Source: Actinomycetota bacterium (GTDB lineage Bacteria; Actinomycetota; Actinomycetes; S36-B12). From it: a stretch of DNA of 6,111 bases. Shown here one piece after another: positions 3,270-6,111 of this stretch. Within the stretch, counting starts at the first letter, position 1. Each line of letters starts with the position of its first letter. A model generated the notes under the pieces. It was not told the DNA's origin, did no database searches, and saw nothing but the letters and a program-made list of their open reading frames with translations. Location of the stretch: positions 1 to 6,111 of the forward strand of contig CANJCG010000087.1 of assembly GCA_947472655.1 (NCBI GenBank), given 5' to 3'. The translations under genes and the position numbers were made by a program.

Positions 3270-6111
3270 TTGCGAGTAATCCCTATCGAGCCTTGAACGT
3301 CGGCAACTTCAACAGGCACGACTCCACCGGGGCCACGAGTCACTTCGGTGGCGAGAACTTCACCGGAGATTTCGGTGGCGTGATCCGCCCACATCTGGAT
3401 CACGTCGGCATCGTCAGTACTCCACCATAAAGAGATGCGATCTGAGATCTCAAATCCAGCGTTCTTGCGAGCTTCTTGAACACCGCGCACTACTTCACGC
3501 GCTAAACCAGCTCGGCGAAGCTCATCAGTGATCGTGAGATCAAGCGCAACGCTCTCGCCGGCTTCTGATGCCACTGCCCAGCCTTCGCGGGGAGTCTCAG
3601 TCACCACTACATCTTCAGCAGTGATCGAGACGGTGCCAAGTTCCCCAGCTTCCAAGGTGGCAGAGCCGGCACTACGAATTAAGGCATGCAGTTGTCCAGC
3701 ATCAGCGGCGGCTATGGCATTTGCCACGAGTGGGGTCTGCTTGGCGAAACGAGCGCCTAAGGTTCGAAAGTTTGCCTTCATCGAGATATCAACGAGACCA
3801 GCTTCATCTGCGTCGAGAGCGTCACTGGACAAAATATTGAGTTCTTCACAGACCTGATCGCGAAGTTGCGTCGATAATTCAGCCCAGCCTGGAGCCGAAA
3901 CTAATGCCCTGCGCAGCGGCTGACGCGTGCGCACGCCACTTGTTGCGCGTGCTGCACGGCCGAGTTCAACAATTCGACGCACAAGCGCCATATCTGATGC
4001 CAGCTTCTCGTCAATAACCGTTTCATCAACGATTGGCCAAGAGGCGAGGTGTACGGAGTCTGGAGCATCGCCTGTGCTGAACAGGTCCTGCCAGACGCGC
4101 TCGGTGATGAATGGTGTGAAAGGAGCCATGCACAACGTGACCGTGCGCAGCGCTTCATGCAAGGTTGCCAGCGCCGCTGGGTCGCCATCCCAAAAACGCC
4201 GACGCGAGCGCCGGACGTACCAGTTAGAAAGGTCATCAATGAAGGTTGCGATCAGACGACCAGCACGCTGGGTATCAAATTGATCGAGTGCGGCATCAAC
4301 ATCGCGGGCAAGTTGATTCGCATCAGAAATCAACCAACGATCGATGATTGGTCTATCTGCGGTTGCGGGCGCTGGGGAAGTTGGATCCCAATCAGATAGT
4401 CGCCCATACAGTGACTGGAAGGCAACAGTGTTCCAGTAAGTGAGCAGGGTCTTGCGTACAACGTCGCCGATTGCAGCATGGCCAACACGGCGTGCCTGCC
4501 AAGGTGATCCAGATGCCAGCATGAACCAGCGCACAGCATCGGCGCCGTGATCGTTCATTAAGCCAATGGGTTCAAGGACATTGCCTACATGCTTGCTCAT
4601 CTTGCGGCCGTCTTCGTCGAGTATATGACCTAGACACACGACATTCTTGTATGACGATTCATCGAACACCAGAGTGCCGATTGCCATCAATGTGTAAAAC
4701 CAACCGCGGGTCTGGTCGATTGCTTCACAGATGAAGTCGGCTGGATATTGCGCCGCAAAATCGACGTCACTTTGCGGGTAGCCGACTGCGGCAAATGGCA
4801 TTGCGCCAGAGTCATACCAACAGTCGATGACTTCAGGAACTCGAGTTGCTATTGCCTGACACGTAGGGCAGGCAATCGTGATGTCATCGACATAGGGGCG
4901 ATGCGGGTCCGTTTCTGACACATCGCGGCCAGCCAGAACACTCAATTCAGCAAGGGAGCCAACAGCAGTGAGGTGGTTATCCTCACAGCGCCAGATGGGC
5001 AGGGGAGTTCCCCAGTAGCGGTTACGAGACAGGGCCCAGTCGACGTTGTTCTCGAGCCAGTCGCCGAAGCGACCATTTTTAATCGTTCCTGGAAACCAGT
5101 TCGTTTTTTCATTTTGTGCGATGAGTTGATCTTTAATCGCAGTAGTGCGGATGTACCAAGATGGCTGTGCGTAATAAATCAAAGGAGTGTGGCAGCGCCA
5201 GCAGTGTGGATAAGAGTGCTCATACTGCACATGCTTAAACAGGGCGCCAGATTTGTCGAGTAATTTCACGAGTTCTTCATCGGACTTTTTGAAGAACATG
5301 CCACCGACAACCGAAATGCCGTCTTCGAAATGACCGTTAGCAAGCACGGGGTTCACGACAGGTAGTCCGTATGCCCGGCATGAGGCAAGGTCGTCTGCAC
5401 CAAAGGCTGGAGCTTGATGAACAAGGCCAGTGCCATCGTCAGTGGTGACGTATTCAGCCAGGATCACATAGTGCGCATCTGGAATTTCGACGAAATCAAA
5501 AGGGCGTTGATACGTGATGCGCTCTAAATCTGTGCCAGGCATTGTTGCGAGAACTTCGAAGCCCTCCTCAAACAATCCTGCTGCAAGTTCTTGCGCAACA
5601 ACTAGAGTCTCACCATCGATGGTCCGAACCACTACATACGTTGCAGTGGGCTTAACTGCAACTGCCGTGTTGGAAACAAGCGTCCAAGGTGTTGTGGTCC
5701 AAACAAGAAGTGCTGCGGTTGGATATTTCGCAAGGAAAGATGCATCCGTGATTGGGAATCGAACGAAGACAGATGGGTCAACAACAGTTTCGTAGCCTTG
5801 CGCAAGTTCATGGTCAGAGAGTCCCGTGCCACAACGTGGGCAATACGGAGCAACGCGGTGATCTTGGACAAGCAAACCTTTGTCGAAGATTTGTTTGAGC
5901 GACCACCACACACTTTGGACGTAACTTGAATCCATGGTCCAGTAGGCACTGTCCATATCAACCCAGTAGCCCATGCGCTGAGTCATCTCAGTGAACTCAC
6001 CGACGTGACGTAGAACAGATTCCTTGCAGCGGTCGTTGAACTGCGCTACGCCGAACTTTTCAATATCTTGCTTACCGGTAAATCCGAGTTCTTTTTCAAC
6101 TGCAAGTTCAA
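3266..6111 (-). CDS. ileS: Isoleucine--tRNA ligase (5' end cut by window)
   Basis: This class I aminoacyl-tRNA synthetase charges tRNA-Ile with isoleucine and hydrolyses mischarged valine. The window holds 947 codons, starting in the segment ELAVEKELGFTGK. About 95-100 N-terminal residues, including the HIGH motif, should lie past base 6111. ATG 5986 is internal, because homologous sequence continues in frame before it. Visible landmarks by in-window residue: Cys pair C90/C93 (CPRCG), editing-domain WTTTPWT at 137-143, then HQAPAFGADD of the editing pocket. C303/C306 (HCWRCH) follow, then a probable zinc site of C375-x3-H379 with C414/C417 (CPTC), WYDSGAMPF, and the ATP-binding KMSKH loop at 503-507 (bases 4589-4603). 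The anticodon-binding helical domain runs from about 590 and is followed by a C-terminal extension of about 200 residues. The length and the KMSKH variant fit the long, eukaryote-like IleS usual in actinobacteria. The frame is unbroken. The gene converges on yggT and is independent of the division operon. Confidence 0.97.
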   Translation of the reverse strand, partial: ELAVEKELGFTGKQDIEKFGVAQFNDRCKESVLRHVGEFTEMTQRMGYWVDMDSAYWTMDSSYVQSVWWSLKQIFDKGLLVQDHRVAPYCPRCGTGLSDHELAQGYETVVDPSVFVRFPITDASFLAKYPTAALLVWTTTPWTLVSNTAVAVKPTATYVVVRTIDGETLVVAQELAAGLFEEGFEVLATMPGTDLERITYQRPFDFVEIPDAHYVILAEYVTTDDGTGLVHQAPAFGADDLASCRAYGLPVVNPVLANGHFEDGISVVGGMFFKKSDEELVKLLDKSGALFKHVQYEHSYPHCWRCHTPLIYYAQPSWYIRTTAIKDQLIAQNEKTNWFPGTIKNGRFGDWLENNVDWALSRNRYWGTPLPIWRCEDNHLTAVGSLAELSVLAGRDVSETDPHRPYVDDITIACPTCQAIATRVPEVIDCWYDSGAMPFAAVGYPQSDVDFAAQYPADFICEAIDQTRGWFYTLMAIGTLVFDESSYKNVVCLGHILDEDGRKMSKHVGNVLEPIGLMNDHGADAVRWFMLASGSPWQARRVGHAAIGDVVRKTLLTYWNTVAFQSLYGRLSDWDPTSPAPATADRPIIDRWLISDANQLARDVDAALDQFDTQRAGRLIATFIDDLSNWYVRRSRRRFWDGDPAALATLHEALRTVTLCMAPFTPFITERVWQDLFSTGDAPDSVHLASWPIVDETVIDEKLASDMALVRRIVELGRAARATSGVRTRQPLRRALVSAPGWAELSTQLRDQVCEELNILSSDALDADEAGLVDISMKANFRTLGARFAKQTPLVANAIAAADAGQLHALIRSAGSATLEAGELGTVSITAEDVVVTETPREGWAVASEAGESVALDLTITDELRRAGLAREVVRGVQEARKNAGFEISDRISLWWSTDDADVIQMWADHATEISGEVLATEVTRGPGGVVPVEVADVQGSIGITRN

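Noticed and set aside
3256..3273. GCAAC/GTTGC hairpin spanning the yggT-ileS junction, as a bidirectional terminator
   Set aside because: The stem is only 5 bp around an 8-base loop with no flanking T or A runs, so chance is the simpler explanation.

Overview
The window is the downstream end of an actinobacterial division and cell wall (dcw) cluster. In order it holds the 3' part of ftsZ, then pgeF (ylmD/yfiH), yggS (ylmE), sepF and yggT (ylmG) on the plus strand. These meet the 3' part of a large isoleucyl-tRNA synthetase gene, ileS, on the minus strand. The order ftsZ-ylmD-ylmE-sepF-ylmG, the FtsZ tail ending DIPDFLK, and a long IleS with a KMSKH signature all point to Actinomycetota. Base composition looks moderate (roughly mid-50s % GC by eye), below that of Streptomyces or Mycobacterium. 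A moderate-GC lineage such as a planktonic or otherwise uncultured actinobacterium is therefore possible, but the window does not settle the genus.

Layout. Bases 1-915 are ftsZ, lacking about the first 68 codons. Bases 913-1018 hold three inverted repeats in a row; the last is a perfect 15-bp stem with a TGAA loop followed by a short T run. The probable pgeF start codon (GTG 992) lies at the top of that hairpin. pgeF and yggS overlap by ATGA (1672-1675). A 42-bp gap with a GGAGG ribosome binding site leads into sepF, and sepF and yggT overlap by one base (TGATG, 2980-2984). yggT and ileS converge, and their TAG stop codons overlap in one CTAG palindrome (3266-3269). From there ileS fills the rest of the window on the minus strand and runs off the right edge before its start codon and HIGH motif. 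No stretch of 300 bases lacks a gene.

How the genes work together. FtsZ forms the division ring. SepF anchors it to the membrane by binding the conserved FtsZ C-terminal tail, which is visible here. YggT is a small membrane protein of the same cluster. PgeF and YggS are conserved companions with metabolic housekeeping roles: editing of peptidoglycan precursors, and pyridoxal phosphate homeostasis. IleS is an unrelated housekeeping enzyme.

I see no new defence, mobile or biosynthetic system. The points worth a second look are the hairpin over the pgeF start, the fused convergent stop codons, and the absence of divIVA from its usual place between yggT and ileS combined with the inverted orientation of ileS.
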